Positions 9,922 through 18,520 of a stretch of DNA of 64,000 bases are shown piece after piece. The stretch's first letter is position 1. The number at the start of each line of letters is the position of its first letter. Position numbers and translations under genes: made by a program. Origin of the DNA: Thalassotalea sp. G2M2-11 (GTDB lineage: Bacteria; Pseudomonadota; Gammaproteobacteria; Enterobacterales; Alteromonadaceae); the NCBI RefSeq assembly GCF_017168195.1, contig NZ_JADNYL010000005.1, forward strand, positions 62,001-126,000. Reading direction: 5' to 3'. The notes beneath the pieces are model-generated. The model worked only from the letters and a program-made list of their open reading frames with translations. It made no database searches and was not told the DNA's origin.

Positions 9922-10319
9922 GGTGATTTCAAAAACACTGCACAGCAGTCATTGTCAAAAATGGTGATTATTGTTAATGAAATCAGTAAATTTTTGGCTA
10001 AGAAGGCAATTGTTGCATACACTTATTTGAGTTAATGAATACAACAACGAAAAGCATCTAGGGTAATGCTTTTTATAAAACGATTATTAGCAGGTATGTT
10101 AGAAGTAACATTAACAACTTGTGTCAATATCTTTACATGAAAAGGTTTTGTAACAAATTGGATTCACTTAATTTATTTTCTTTATGAAATCTATTGAGTA
10201 GTCTAAATAAGTCTGCCGTGAATTTAATTGTGTAAATACTAGGGAATATTTACAGCAATCATTAAGTTCAATAAATGGAATGTAGGCAGAATAATTATAA
10301 TAAATATGAGGAATAAAAC

Positions 10320-13300
10320 ATGGTTAAACCATCTCCGCTTGCGAAAGCAATTAAGTTTGCTATAGCAGCTAGTGTATCAGCTTCATTTATTTCATTACCT
10401 GTATTCGCTGAAGAGGCGAGTGCAGAGGAAGAAGTAGAACGTATTGCCGTTACTGGTTCACGTATCAAGAAAGCCGAATTTTCGAATGCCGCGCCTATTC
10501 ATGTCATTAAAGCGGATGACGCGTTAAAAGCAGGCATTCGTACCGTTAGCGAACTGCTACAAAACACATCTATGGCAAATGGCCAACAGTTCGATGCGAC
10601 ATTTAACTCTAACTCTGGTAACTCAAATGCATCTGAGCCACCGCCAAGTGGTGGTGTAGGCTCGTCTAATGTTGGCTTACGAGGCTTAGGTCCTGAACGT
10701 ACCTTAATTTTAATTAATGGTCGCCGATTAGGTGCATCAGGGGTACGTGGTGCGCCTTCACAACCTGATTTAAGCTTATTACCAGTGAACATGGTAGAAC
10801 GTGTTGAAGTGATCACCGAGGGTGCGTCGTCAATTTATGGTGCCGATGCGGTAGCCGGTGTTATAAACGTTATCTTAAAAGAAAGCTTTGATGGCTTTGA
10901 AGTATCTGGTGCTCTATCTGATACTGCTGAAGGTGGCGGTGAAGAAACCGATTTTTCATTTATTACTGGCTTTGAGGGTGATAAAGCGAAATTTGCTTTA
11001 TCTGGTTCCTTCTATAGCCGTGAGCGAGTTGCGGTAGGTGACAGAACAGATTGTATACGCAAGATTTGGCAAAAAGAGGATGGAGACAGAGTCTCTGTAT
11101 GTTCGAGTCGTTTCTGGGATAACTCTATTTTAGAGCTGAGCGGACGTTATGATAATCCGAATGGCTTTGCTATGTTTTATAACCCTGGTCAAATTGATAG
11201 TTTAGGCGTGATGGATTACACCTCGTCAACAGGTATTCCGGTACCAACGGATCCTAATATTGCAATTACGGGTGATGGCCAATTAAACCGTCGTGTATAC
11301 AATGATATGTATCATGATGGTAAAGATCGTATGAATGCTGATTTAATTCAGCCTGTTACACGCTTTACACTTGCAGCTAATGGTTCATATTTACCTGATT
11401 GGTGGGGGGGAGATGAAGAAATTTTTTATGAAGCTTATTACTTCCATCGTCACTTAACGTCATTAGCATCAACTGAGCAAATTTTCCCCACTATTCCAGG
11501 GATGATCCCGCATGAAGACGAAAACGGCAATATTGTAGTTAATGATGATGGTTCTCCTCATTTAGTACAGAACCCGCTAAGCCCATTTGATGTTGAAGTG
11601 TCCAATATTGTGACACTAGAAGATTTACCTCAGCGACGTGAAGTAGAGCTTAATCATTTTAGATTCGTCACGGGCTTACGTGGTGACTTTACTGGTGGCT
11701 TCTTAGAAGATGGTGGTTGGTCATATGAAATGTTTGCTTCTTATGATCGTGGTATCGGTAAACAGCATCAACCTATTATGAACGAAACTAACTTGGCATT
11801 AACGCTAGGGACACTTCGTTTAGATGTTGACGGTAACCCAATCTGTGGTGTTAATGCACCTGCAGGGATTGGTTTTATTACGCCACAAGAATGTGTGCCA
11901 GTTAATTTCTTTGCACCGTCAATTTTCACTGGTGGTGAATACGGTGGTGGTACCTTTGCTACGCAAGCAGAAAAAGATTTCTTAATTGGTACTCGAATGA
12001 ATAGCACCACGGTTGAACAGTTAATGGCTTCCGCATTTATGACGGGTGATTTATTTGATTTTGAAAATGGTGGCGTTACTACCGCAGCCTTTGGTATGGA
12101 ATTTAGACGTGATCGTATCCAATCAGAAGCTGATACTTTAGGTGCGAATGGGCTAGTTGCCGCTGAAAACCCGTTGAGTGAAGGTGCGACCATGGGTGAT
12201 CGTGATGTTACCGATGTCTTTGGTGAGATTTCAATGCCAATTGCTGTCGATCAAGATTGGGCGAGTTTATTCGAAGTTGAAGCTGCACTTCGTTATACCG
12301 ATGAATCTAACTTCGGTAGTGAGTTAACGAAACGTGCTCGTGTCACTTATAAACCAACTGATTCGTTATTATTCACTACATCGTATGGTACTTCGTTCCG
12401 CGCGCCTAATTTACGTGAGCAGTTCTTAGCCAGTCAATTTGGTGGCGTAAGTGGTAGTGCAGATCCTTGTTCGGTACCTGGTTCTTTAACAACAGATGGT
12501 CAGTATGATCCGTCAAAAGAAGACCGCTCACAAACTATCTTGGATAACTGTACTGCTCAAGGTGCTGACTATACCCAAATTGGTTTAAGTGGCGTACCAA
12601 CCATTCCAACGGTTTCTCAAGGTAATGCGCGTGAATTAAAACCTGAAACATCAGAAAATATTACTGCGTCATTTAAGTGGACACCGGTATTCGATGATGA
12701 TTATGAATTTGATTTTGGTGTGACGTACTGGAGCTTAGAAGTTGAAAACACCATTCAAACAATCAGTGGCTCAACCATGCTTAAGCGTTGTTTTGATTCA
12801 CCAAACTTTAGCAGCCCGTTCTGTTCACGTATTGAACGTAACCGTAACTCTGCTGATGCTCGTTTGAATTTCCCAAGCTTAGTCGATATATCGTTTATTA
12901 ACATTGGTGAGGAAACTTCAAAAGGTGTTGATATTAACACGCACTTTTCAACAGGGTTAGGTGATGTATTTGGTATGCCTGTCCATATGGTATGGATCAA
13001 CCAATATACTTTACAAACAGAGCGTGAGCTAACTATCTTTAAGGGTGAAGAAGCTGAAGATATGTTAGAAGATTTTGGTACACCTGAGCATCGTTTAGTA
13101 TCGACCTTTAACTTTGTTAGTGGCGATTGGAACTGGATGTTAATGGCAAATTACTTCTCAGGTACTCATGCTGCTGATGATGTTGAAGATAATGCCCGTT
13201 GTAATGAGTTCCAAACGAATGAAGACTTAGTGGGTAAGCCGCAAACTGTGCCAGTATGTTCGGCAGATTCAGCGATATATATGGATACTTCGTTAACTTA

Positions 13301-13466
13301 TAACGCTGATAACTTTGCAGTGACTTTCGGTATCTCTAATTTATTTGATAAAGCCCCAGATATGGTAGACATTTCTGCTGGTTCTAACCGTGGAAATATG
13401 GTGACTTCATCAGGTTATGATTTATTCGGTCGTAGTTACTTCTTAAATGCATCTTATCGTTTTTAA
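10320..13466 (+). CDS. TonB-dependent outer-membrane receptor
   Basis: A 1048-residue receptor with a signal peptide (cleavage after VFA, about residue 30), followed by a TonB-box-like segment VERIAVTGSRI at 39-49. The plug domain (about 55-175) contains VGLRGLGPERTLILINGRR and VERVEVITEGASSIYGADA. The remainder is a 22-strand barrel ending in the terminal aromatic SYRF. It is of the large marine receptor type that imports oligosaccharides, peptides or other polymers; the ligand cannot be read. GAGGAA precedes the ATG. It stands alone with its own terminator, divergent from the M28 peptidase, which suggests but does not prove a peptide-derived substrate. Confidence 0.93.
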   Translation: MVKPSPLAKAIKFAIAASVSASFISLPVFAEEASAEEEVERIAVTGSRIKKAEFSNAAPIHVIKADDALKAGIRTVSELLQNTSMANGQQFDATFNSNSGNSNASEPPPSGGVGSSNVGLRGLGPERTLILINGRRLGASGVRGAPSQPDLSLLPVNMVERVEVITEGASSIYGADAVAGVINVILKESFDGFEVSGALSDTAEGGGEETDFSFITGFEGDKAKFALSGSFYSRERVAVGDRTDCIRKIWQKEDGDRVSVCSSRFWDNSILELSGRYDNPNGFAMFYNPGQIDSLGVMDYTSSTGIPVPTDPNIAITGDGQLNRRVYNDMYHDGKDRMNADLIQPVTRFTLAANGSYLPDWWGGDEEIFYEAYYFHRHLTSLASTEQIFPTIPGMIPHEDENGNIVVNDDGSPHLVQNPLSPFDVEVSNIVTLEDLPQRREVELNHFRFVTGLRGDFTGGFLEDGGWSYEMFASYDRGIGKQHQPIMNETNLALTLGTLRLDVDGNPICGVNAPAGIGFITPQECVPVNFFAPSIFTGGEYGGGTFATQAEKDFLIGTRMNSTTVEQLMASAFMTGDLFDFENGGVTTAAFGMEFRRDRIQSEADTLGANGLVAAENPLSEGATMGDRDVTDVFGEISMPIAVDQDWASLFEVEAALRYTDESNFGSELTKRARVTYKPTDSLLFTTSYGTSFRAPNLREQFLASQFGGVSGSADPCSVPGSLTTDGQYDPSKEDRSQTILDNCTAQGADYTQIGLSGVPTIPTVSQGNARELKPETSENITASFKWTPVFDDDYEFDFGVTYWSLEVENTIQTISGSTMLKRCFDSPNFSSPFCSRIERNRNSADARLNFPSLVDISFINIGEETSKGVDINTHFSTGLGDVFGMPVHMVWINQYTLQTERELTIFKGEEAEDMLEDFGTPEHRLVSTFNFVSGDWNWMLMANYFSGTHAADDVEDNARCNEFQTNEDLVGKPQTVPVCSADSAIYMDTSLTYNADNFAVTFGISNLFDKAPDMVDISAGSNRGNMVTSSGYDLFGRSYFLNASYRF

Positions 13467-13490
13467 ACGTTAATATTTAAGTGTGTTGAA

Positions 13491-13522
13491 AAGCTAGTTG
13501 CTTAGGCAACTGGCTTTTTTTT
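13491..13522 (+). terminator. Terminator of the TonB receptor gene
   Basis: An 11 bp stem AAGCTAGTTGC/GCAACTGGCTT (one wobble pair), loop TTAG, followed by eight T. It touches the stop codon of the convergent AraC-type gene and may also work weakly in reverse. Confidence 0.88.
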
Positions 13523-14396
13523 ATGCTAAAGGGAGCAAAATATCGGTGATGGCTGAAGATTCTGCAACTTGTGGATACATTGCTATCCGTTGTAGTACGC
13601 AGGGGAAGTCTCTTAATTCATAGCCGCTGTAAGGTAGCCATTGTCCGTATAGTTTTTCTAAGCTAGCTCCCAGTAACTGGTCTGAGCCAATATGGCGAAA
13701 TTTAGCATATTTTCCCGCAGGAATAGATTGATTGATGATGCCATAGTCATTCTTTGGAATATCGTTAGTTGTTTGCGCACAGATATCAAAACGATACTCA
13801 TCTTCAGCTACGGTATTAGGATCATGGTAAATCAAGTTAAAGGTTGCCGATTGGCTCGGTGGAGTATGATGGTTCATCCGCCAAGTGATAAAGTGCTTTA
13901 CGCTTTGCATTACTTTACTTGGGCTACCGTGATGTTGATAAACAGCGAGTTTAATTTGTGGTAGTTCAATGATTGACACTTCAAGTTCGTTGTCTGCCAT
14001 GTGATATTCCCTCATTTTTGTGAGTAATTGTGGGGTGGATAGCAAGTCATCAATGACTGATGTATCAACAGCTTGCTTTCTAAACGCTCTCGGACTTTGC
14101 GCGACAAGATGTTTAAATGCCCGTGAAAATGATTCACTGTTGGCAAAACCTGCTTGATAAGCAATCTCTCCAATACTCAGCTGAGGGTGAAAGACTAATT
14201 GATTGGCTGCACGTTTAAGCTTTAATTGTTGGCTATATTGTTTCGGGCTTAAGCCAAAATACGCACTAAACTGGCGTTGAAAGTGAAATTTTGAACAATG
14301 GGCGGCAGTGCTTAATTGCGCAAGTGAAAGGTTATGCTCAATATTTTCATCGAGTAGTTGGATCACCTTGAACATGCGTTTTTGATACAAAGTCAT
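13521..14396 (-). CDS. AraC-family regulator with GyrI-like effector domain
   Basis: A 291-residue protein of the Rob-like layout. The N-terminal AraC/XylS double helix-turn-helix (about 5-106) includes LSLAQLSTAAHCSKFHFQRQ and IGEIAYQAGFANSESFSRAF, followed by the family PRAFRK. The C-terminal GyrI-like/SOUL-fold domain (about 135-290) begins LEVSIIELPQIKLAVYQHHG. GyrI-like domains bind small hydrophobic or cationic ligands, so a drug- or stress-responsive activator is plausible. It is monocistronic and convergent with the receptor gene; no target is evident nearby. Confidence 0.9.
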   Translation of the reverse strand: MTLYQKRMFKVIQLLDENIEHNLSLAQLSTAAHCSKFHFQRQFSAYFGLSPKQYSQQLKLKRAANQLVFHPQLSIGEIAYQAGFANSESFSRAFKHLVAQSPRAFRKQAVDTSVIDDLLSTPQLLTKMREYHMADNELEVSIIELPQIKLAVYQHHGSPSKVMQSVKHFITWRMNHHTPPSQSATFNLIYHDPNTVAEDEYRFDICAQTTNDIPKNDYGIINQSIPAGKYAKFRHIGSDQLLGASLEKLYGQWLPYSGYELRDFPCVLQRIAMYPQVAESSAITDILLPLA

Positions 14397-14486
14397 AACT
14401 TTTTTAGTTAATTGATGAATGTGCTTACTATAAAAGTATTAATAATGAATTACCTGACATTTGTTGCGCAATTTGGTGTGATTGTG

Positions 14487-14520
14487 ATTAAAAAAAGCTA
14501 AACAATGTTTAGCTTTTTTG
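14487..14520 (-). terminator. Terminator of the alkaline phosphatase operon
   Basis: A long stem AAAAAAGCTAAAC/GTTTAGCTTTTTT with a tiny loop, giving T-runs on both strands. It lies 31 bases past the stop of the leftward phosphatase gene and upstream of the AraC-type gene. Confidence 0.8.
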
Positions 14521-14550
14521 GGTTTGAAACGTTCAATCGTTAGCTATTGA

Positions 14551-15942
14551 TTAACGTTTGTGTGCTAAAAATTTAAACATGGTTTTCGCAATGTCGGTAT
14601 TGTCAATCTTGCCTGAGAATTGCTGATGACCTGCACCAAAACTATAAACAGGAACATCAACAGCCGTATGGCCGCCACCCGTCCAGCCAGTATTAGTTTT
14701 TGCATCGATAAGCTTATTTAGTGCTTGATAGATAGCTTTTTCTACAATTGGTTTAGCTTGAGACTGTTGTTGTTCTTTGCTCATTGATAAGTAGGCATTA
14801 AGCTTTTCTTGAGCATTTTTCTTGGCAGCAACGATCTTGTCAGCCTCCTGTGCTGAAATGCTGATATTGGCCATGTGCTTACTTAATGACTCTGCGGTGA
14901 TTTGATTCATGCTGAAATATTCAGCGATAGTTTGAGTCGATTGTGTCATTTCTCTTAATAATTGTGGACGCCATTCATAGAGGCCATTTGCACCAATTGT
15001 TAAGCCACCCGTACTATGATCTGCGGTTAAAACAACTAGAGTGTCTGGAGATTGTTTAACATACGACTCTAAATATTCAATGGTTGCAGCAAGATCGGCA
15101 ACTTCTGCCATCGCGCTATTAATGTCATTACTGTGGCCCGCCCAATCTACTTGACTGGCTTCAATTAGCATAAAGTAGCCTTGCTCGTTTTCTAATTGCT
15201 TAATCGCAGCTTTGGTCATAGTGGATAAGCGGTTTTTATCGCTGTCATCGATTGCCCAAGGCAAACCTTTATCAGCAAATAAGCCAATAATAGGCTGGTT
15301 AGCGGGTAGGGAAGACAGCTGTTGATAATTATCGAGATAATAAAAACCTTGTTGTTGAAACTCTTTAACCAAGTTTCTGTTTTCTCGTATGAAATATTGC
15401 CAGCCACCACCTAAGTAAACGTCAGCCTTGATGCCATTGTCAAAATAGCTGTCAGCAATTTCATTATAATTTCGACGACTGACATTGTGTGATAAGTAAG
15501 CAGCGGGTGTTGCATGATTAATTTGTGAGGTCACCACAACCCCGGTTTTCTTATCAAGGGATTTTGCGCGTTCTAAAACCGTTTCTACCGGCTTTTTGTT
15601 TACATCGACACTGATTGCCCCATTATAAGTTTTTACTCCACTCGCTAATGCGCTCGCTGCAGCAGCCGAATCAGTTACATAGCCGGAAACATGGGCAGGA
15701 TATGTGCTGGCAGCGCCCACTAAATGGCGATCAAATACGGTTTGTTCAATATTTAGCGTGCTAGGATCATCTGCAAAATAGCGATATGCCGTGGTGTAAG
15801 CAGGGCCCATACCATCAGCCACTATCATGATGATGTTTTTGGGAGTATTCTCTGTGGCTGTGTCAGCTGAAACTCGTTGTTCTGAGGTCGTTTGGCATGC
15901 AGCTAACAATGTACATGACAACAAAATGCAAAGCTTTTTCAT
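14551..15942 (-). CDS. Lipoprotein alkaline phosphatase
   Basis: A 463-residue member of the PhoA/alkaline phosphatase family. A lipoprotein signal with lipobox LAAC puts the modified cysteine at C16. Active-site elements: D43 (VADGMG), nucleophile S92 in DSAAAAS, R156 in SRRN (equivalent of E. coli R166), E261, D266 and H270 (EASQVDWAGH), D308-H309 (TADHSTGG) and H425 (GGGHTAVD). It removes phosphate from monoesters such as nucleotides. It is the last gene of a three-gene operon (TetR regulator, secreted EEP enzyme, this), 22 bases after its neighbour, which suggests it dephosphorylates nucleotides released from nucleic acids before uptake (inference). Confidence 0.93.
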   Translation of the reverse strand: MKKLCILLSCTLLAACQTTSEQRVSADTATENTPKNIIMIVADGMGPAYTTAYRYFADDPSTLNIEQTVFDRHLVGAASTYPAHVSGYVTDSAAAASALASGVKTYNGAISVDVNKKPVETVLERAKSLDKKTGVVVTSQINHATPAAYLSHNVSRRNYNEIADSYFDNGIKADVYLGGGWQYFIRENRNLVKEFQQQGFYYLDNYQQLSSLPANQPIIGLFADKGLPWAIDDSDKNRLSTMTKAAIKQLENEQGYFMLIEASQVDWAGHSNDINSAMAEVADLAATIEYLESYVKQSPDTLVVLTADHSTGGLTIGANGLYEWRPQLLREMTQSTQTIAEYFSMNQITAESLSKHMANISISAQEADKIVAAKKNAQEKLNAYLSMSKEQQQSQAKPIVEKAIYQALNKLIDAKTNTGWTGGGHTAVDVPVYSFGAGHQQFSGKIDNTDIAKTMFKFLAHKR

Positions 15943-15964
15943 TAAGTTATATCCAGTAGTAAAT

Positions 15965-17182
15965 TTATTCTGTGAAGGCTAAATCGACCCACACTAAACG
16001 GTGATCAGATGATGCTTGTCTGTCTTTAATCAAACGATATTGCTCTGAATCTTCAGTAGGCCAATATACACCAGATTTAATGATATTAAAGCCGAATTTT
16101 GATGGCAGTACGTAATCGGCACGCATCCCCCAATATGCAGTATGGTGCTTAGCAAGAGGATTGTCTTTTTTGTGTTGCTTGGCTCCAAGACTCTGAGGTT
16201 GAGCATCTTGTACGTTTGGATGAGAAAGCAACGACTGTATGGCTTGTCGTTTCGCATCGCCTTCAGTGGCTGACGCATTTTGATCACCTAAGATAACAAA
16301 CCGCTGATTTGAAGCTAAACCACCGACATTTTGCTGATCATCGTAAATGTAGTTGCTTAATTTTGGCGTAATGTAATCGTGCCAAAATCTGATTTCATCG
16401 TGGTTCCGGTTACCGTTTCTATCTTCTGGGCCGTCAAATACTGGAGGAGTAGGGTGGCTAGCAAGCACGTGCACGCGAGTGTTATTGACGATCACTGGGA
16501 TATCCCAATGTGACTTTGAGGATAATCGCAGTTCTTGCCAAGCTTGCTCATTGTACCAGGGTTGATTAGTACTCGGATCCACAGGGCGGAGTGCATTAGG
16601 CATATCATGCCACTTAAACTGCTGAAACGTACGTATCGCATTGCTGTCTATCGGGTATTTGGAGAATAACACCATAGCGAAATGACCAGGAAAATAACCA
16701 AAACCGTGACTATCATTGGGGAGGGTAATTTTGCCATCACCATTTAAATCGACCGTAGTTTTCACGCCTGTATTGACCGGTGCGCGGTAAAAGTAAGGGT
16801 AGTTAATCGCTTTTTGTCCGTTTTGCGCTTTATTAAGGTATTGCTCGATAAATGTAGTCACTGTTTGATTGTTATTGCCTGGCTTGACCTGTTCGGCAAA
16901 ATCAAATTCATTCAATAGAATAATATCAGGATCAATACGCTGGATAATTTCAGCAATATTTTTTATTTGTTGATGATTGGTGTTAAGTGCTTGCGAAAGT
17001 TCATTACCGCTAACGTTTTGTTTGCGCTTATTGGATTTATCCTGCGGGGAATAATTTAACGCCTCCATACTAACGTTAAAGGTTGCCACTCGCAGAGTTT
17101 GCTTGGTAGGACTTGCTATAAGTTGATTCGAATTCATCAATAACGTTAAAAACAGTAGTTTAATAAAAGTAGTATGCTTCAT
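15965..17182 (-). CDS. Secreted endonuclease/exonuclease/phosphatase-family enzyme
   Basis: A 405-residue exported protein (signal peptide about 1-23) of the EEP fold (DNase I, exonuclease III, sphingomyelinase, nucleotide phosphatases). Visible catalytic landmarks: N36 (ATFNVS), E92 (ILLNEFDF), H243 (ASHPTPP), D300 and N302 (ILGDQNA) and the terminal D393-H394 (SSDHRLVWVDL). The insert around DGPEDRNGNRNHDE is typical of the secreted bacterial branch. A phosphodiesterase or nuclease acting outside the cytoplasm is expected. Its start codon overlaps the TetR gene stop (TAATG). It belongs to the presumed nucleic-acid scavenging operon; a phospholipase-type activity is the alternative. Confidence 0.88.
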   Translation of the reverse strand: MKHTTFIKLLFLTLLMNSNQLIASPTKQTLRVATFNVSMEALNYSPQDKSNKRKQNVSGNELSQALNTNHQQIKNIAEIIQRIDPDIILLNEFDFAEQVKPGNNNQTVTTFIEQYLNKAQNGQKAINYPYFYRAPVNTGVKTTVDLNGDGKITLPNDSHGFGYFPGHFAMVLFSKYPIDSNAIRTFQQFKWHDMPNALRPVDPSTNQPWYNEQAWQELRLSSKSHWDIPVIVNNTRVHVLASHPTPPVFDGPEDRNGNRNHDEIRFWHDYITPKLSNYIYDDQQNVGGLASNQRFVILGDQNASATEGDAKRQAIQSLLSHPNVQDAQPQSLGAKQHKKDNPLAKHHTAYWGMRADYVLPSKFGFNIIKSGVYWPTEDSEQYRLIKDRQASSDHRLVWVDLAFTE

Positions 17183-17805
17183 TATTCGTCTATTGCTAGC
17201 CCACGTAAAATAAAATCAGTTAAGAATTGAATGACATGCTCGGCATCTTCTTCTTCGTAATCTGCTCGGTTCATAATGGTGAGAATTTGTGTTTCAAAAT
17301 CAGCATAATGTTGTGTTGAAGACCAAATTAAAAAGATCAAGCTTACTGGATCAACGTTAGCCATGCGTCCTTCATTAATCCACTGCTGGAATACTTTCGC
17401 TTTTTCACGCACCCATTGACGTAGGTATGTGCGAGCAAATTCTTTTAAATGTTGCGCGCCTTGGATAATTTCCATGGCATAGATTTTAGAGGACTTTGGA
17501 TGATCAAACGACATTCGTACTTTTGACGTGACAAACTTTTCTATTGCGCGTTTAGGACCATCTTCATAAATAATATCACCTATGCCTTGATCCCACATAT
17601 CTAATGTTTGTTCGAGTACTGCATGATAAATGTTTTCTTTGTTCTTAAAGTAATACAGTACGTTGGCTTTGGGTAAACCGGCAATGTCGGCGATTGATTG
17701 TACTGTCGCACCTTTATAACCATGGGTGATGAACTCATCTAGCGCGGCATCAAGTATTTTCTCTTGACTTTTAACTCGTATTTTTCCTTGTTTTTTATCT
17801 GTCAT
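17182..17805 (-). CDS. RutR-like TetR-family transcriptional regulator
   Basis: A 207-residue regulator. The N-terminal TetR helix-turn-helix (about 15-62) includes GYKGATVQSIADIAGLPKANVLYYFKNKENIY. The C-terminal domain follows the RutR/YcdC type; VSLIFLIWSSTQHYADF near 154-170 closely resembles the E. coli RutR segment. RutR is a pyrimidine-sensing regulator (uracil/thymine release it from DNA). Here it heads the EEP-phosphatase operon with a one-base overlap. RutR-like palindromes occur upstream of this gene, of the divergent receptor, and on the cdd-deoA promoter. A role in controlling nucleic acid and pyrimidine use is therefore likely; the ligand is inference. Confidence 0.88.
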   Translation of the reverse strand: MTDKKQGKIRVKSQEKILDAALDEFITHGYKGATVQSIADIAGLPKANVLYYFKNKENIYHAVLEQTLDMWDQGIGDIIYEDGPKRAIEKFVTSKVRMSFDHPKSSKIYAMEIIQGAQHLKEFARTYLRQWVREKAKVFQQWINEGRMANVDPVSLIFLIWSSTQHYADFETQILTIMNRADYEEEDAEHVIQFLTDFILRGLAIDE

Positions 17806-17895
17806 AGGATTCTTTGTTGTTAGTTGAAGTTATATAGGTAAGTGTCTCTTTTTATCAAGATACTCAGATAAAGTCACGATATAGCTTAAAACTAC

Positions 17896-17911
17896 CTGTG
17901 CATTTGGTCAG
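17896..17911. promoter_or_regulatory. Weak RutR-like operator upstream of the regulator gene
   Basis: CTGTGCATTTGGTCAG has a good right half (TGGTCA) and a degenerate left half compared with the RutR consensus TTGACCAnnTGGTCAA. It lies about 90 bases upstream of the TetR start, where it could mediate autoregulation. It also sits inside a wider ACCTG...CAGGT inverted repeat (17894-17913). Confidence 0.4.
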
Positions 17912-18168
17912 GTAATAGAGTTAAATATTAGCAGAGCTTAATGTTTATTTTCAATGATAAACCATTATTTTAGTAAGTTTTCTAGTAGTATTTTGCTAAA
18001 TACAATGTTTTTTTTAACGGTTTATGTTGGATGCCTACGCGAATGCAGAGTATTAGCTGTTTTTACTAGTAGTTTTTTGGTGGTTACTGTCTAGTTGAAT
18101 ATTTGGTTGTTTTTGTGTAGTTTGTAACTCGTTGTTATTTAATTGTTATTTGCTTATTTTGTTTCTGG

Positions 18169-18184
18169 TTGACCATTTGGTTAT
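18169..18184. promoter_or_regulatory. RutR-like operator in the TetR/TonB receptor divergent region
   Basis: TTGACCATTTGGTTAT matches the left half of the RutR consensus exactly and five of seven bases in the right half. It shares 14 of 16 bases with the box at 21861. It lies about 365 bases upstream of the regulator ATG and 340 bases upstream of the TonB receptor ATG. The surrounding 17806-18520 region is very T-rich and has no gene. An AGTGTAAT...ATTACACT inverted repeat lies nearer the receptor (18376-18427). Confidence 0.65.
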
Positions 18185-18520
18185 ATTAAATCGTTATTTT
18201 TCTGTTATCTGATATTAAATAATATTATATGTAAGTTGCTTATTTGTTATTCATGTTATTTTAGCTAGAATGGTTGCTTTAAGTTTTTGTTATTTAAGGT
18301 TATATTTTATTTTGTTGGTTGTGTGTGTTTTATAAAGATGAAATGCGTAAACTTGTATTTTTGATTGAAATCCAATAGTGTAATAAAAATGTAAAAATTG
18401 TTTGGTTTAATACAATCAAATTACACTGATAAAAACGAATAATAAAAACTGACTAAGATAAATTTTATTGAAAGTTACATTAAAAAATATACAAACATAT
18501 ACCAAGGGAAACTACTTAAC

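Noticed and set aside
11768-12193. A 141-codon minus-strand frame antisense to the TonB receptor
   Set aside because: Antisense shadow of a well-supported receptor; no ribosome binding site or domain.
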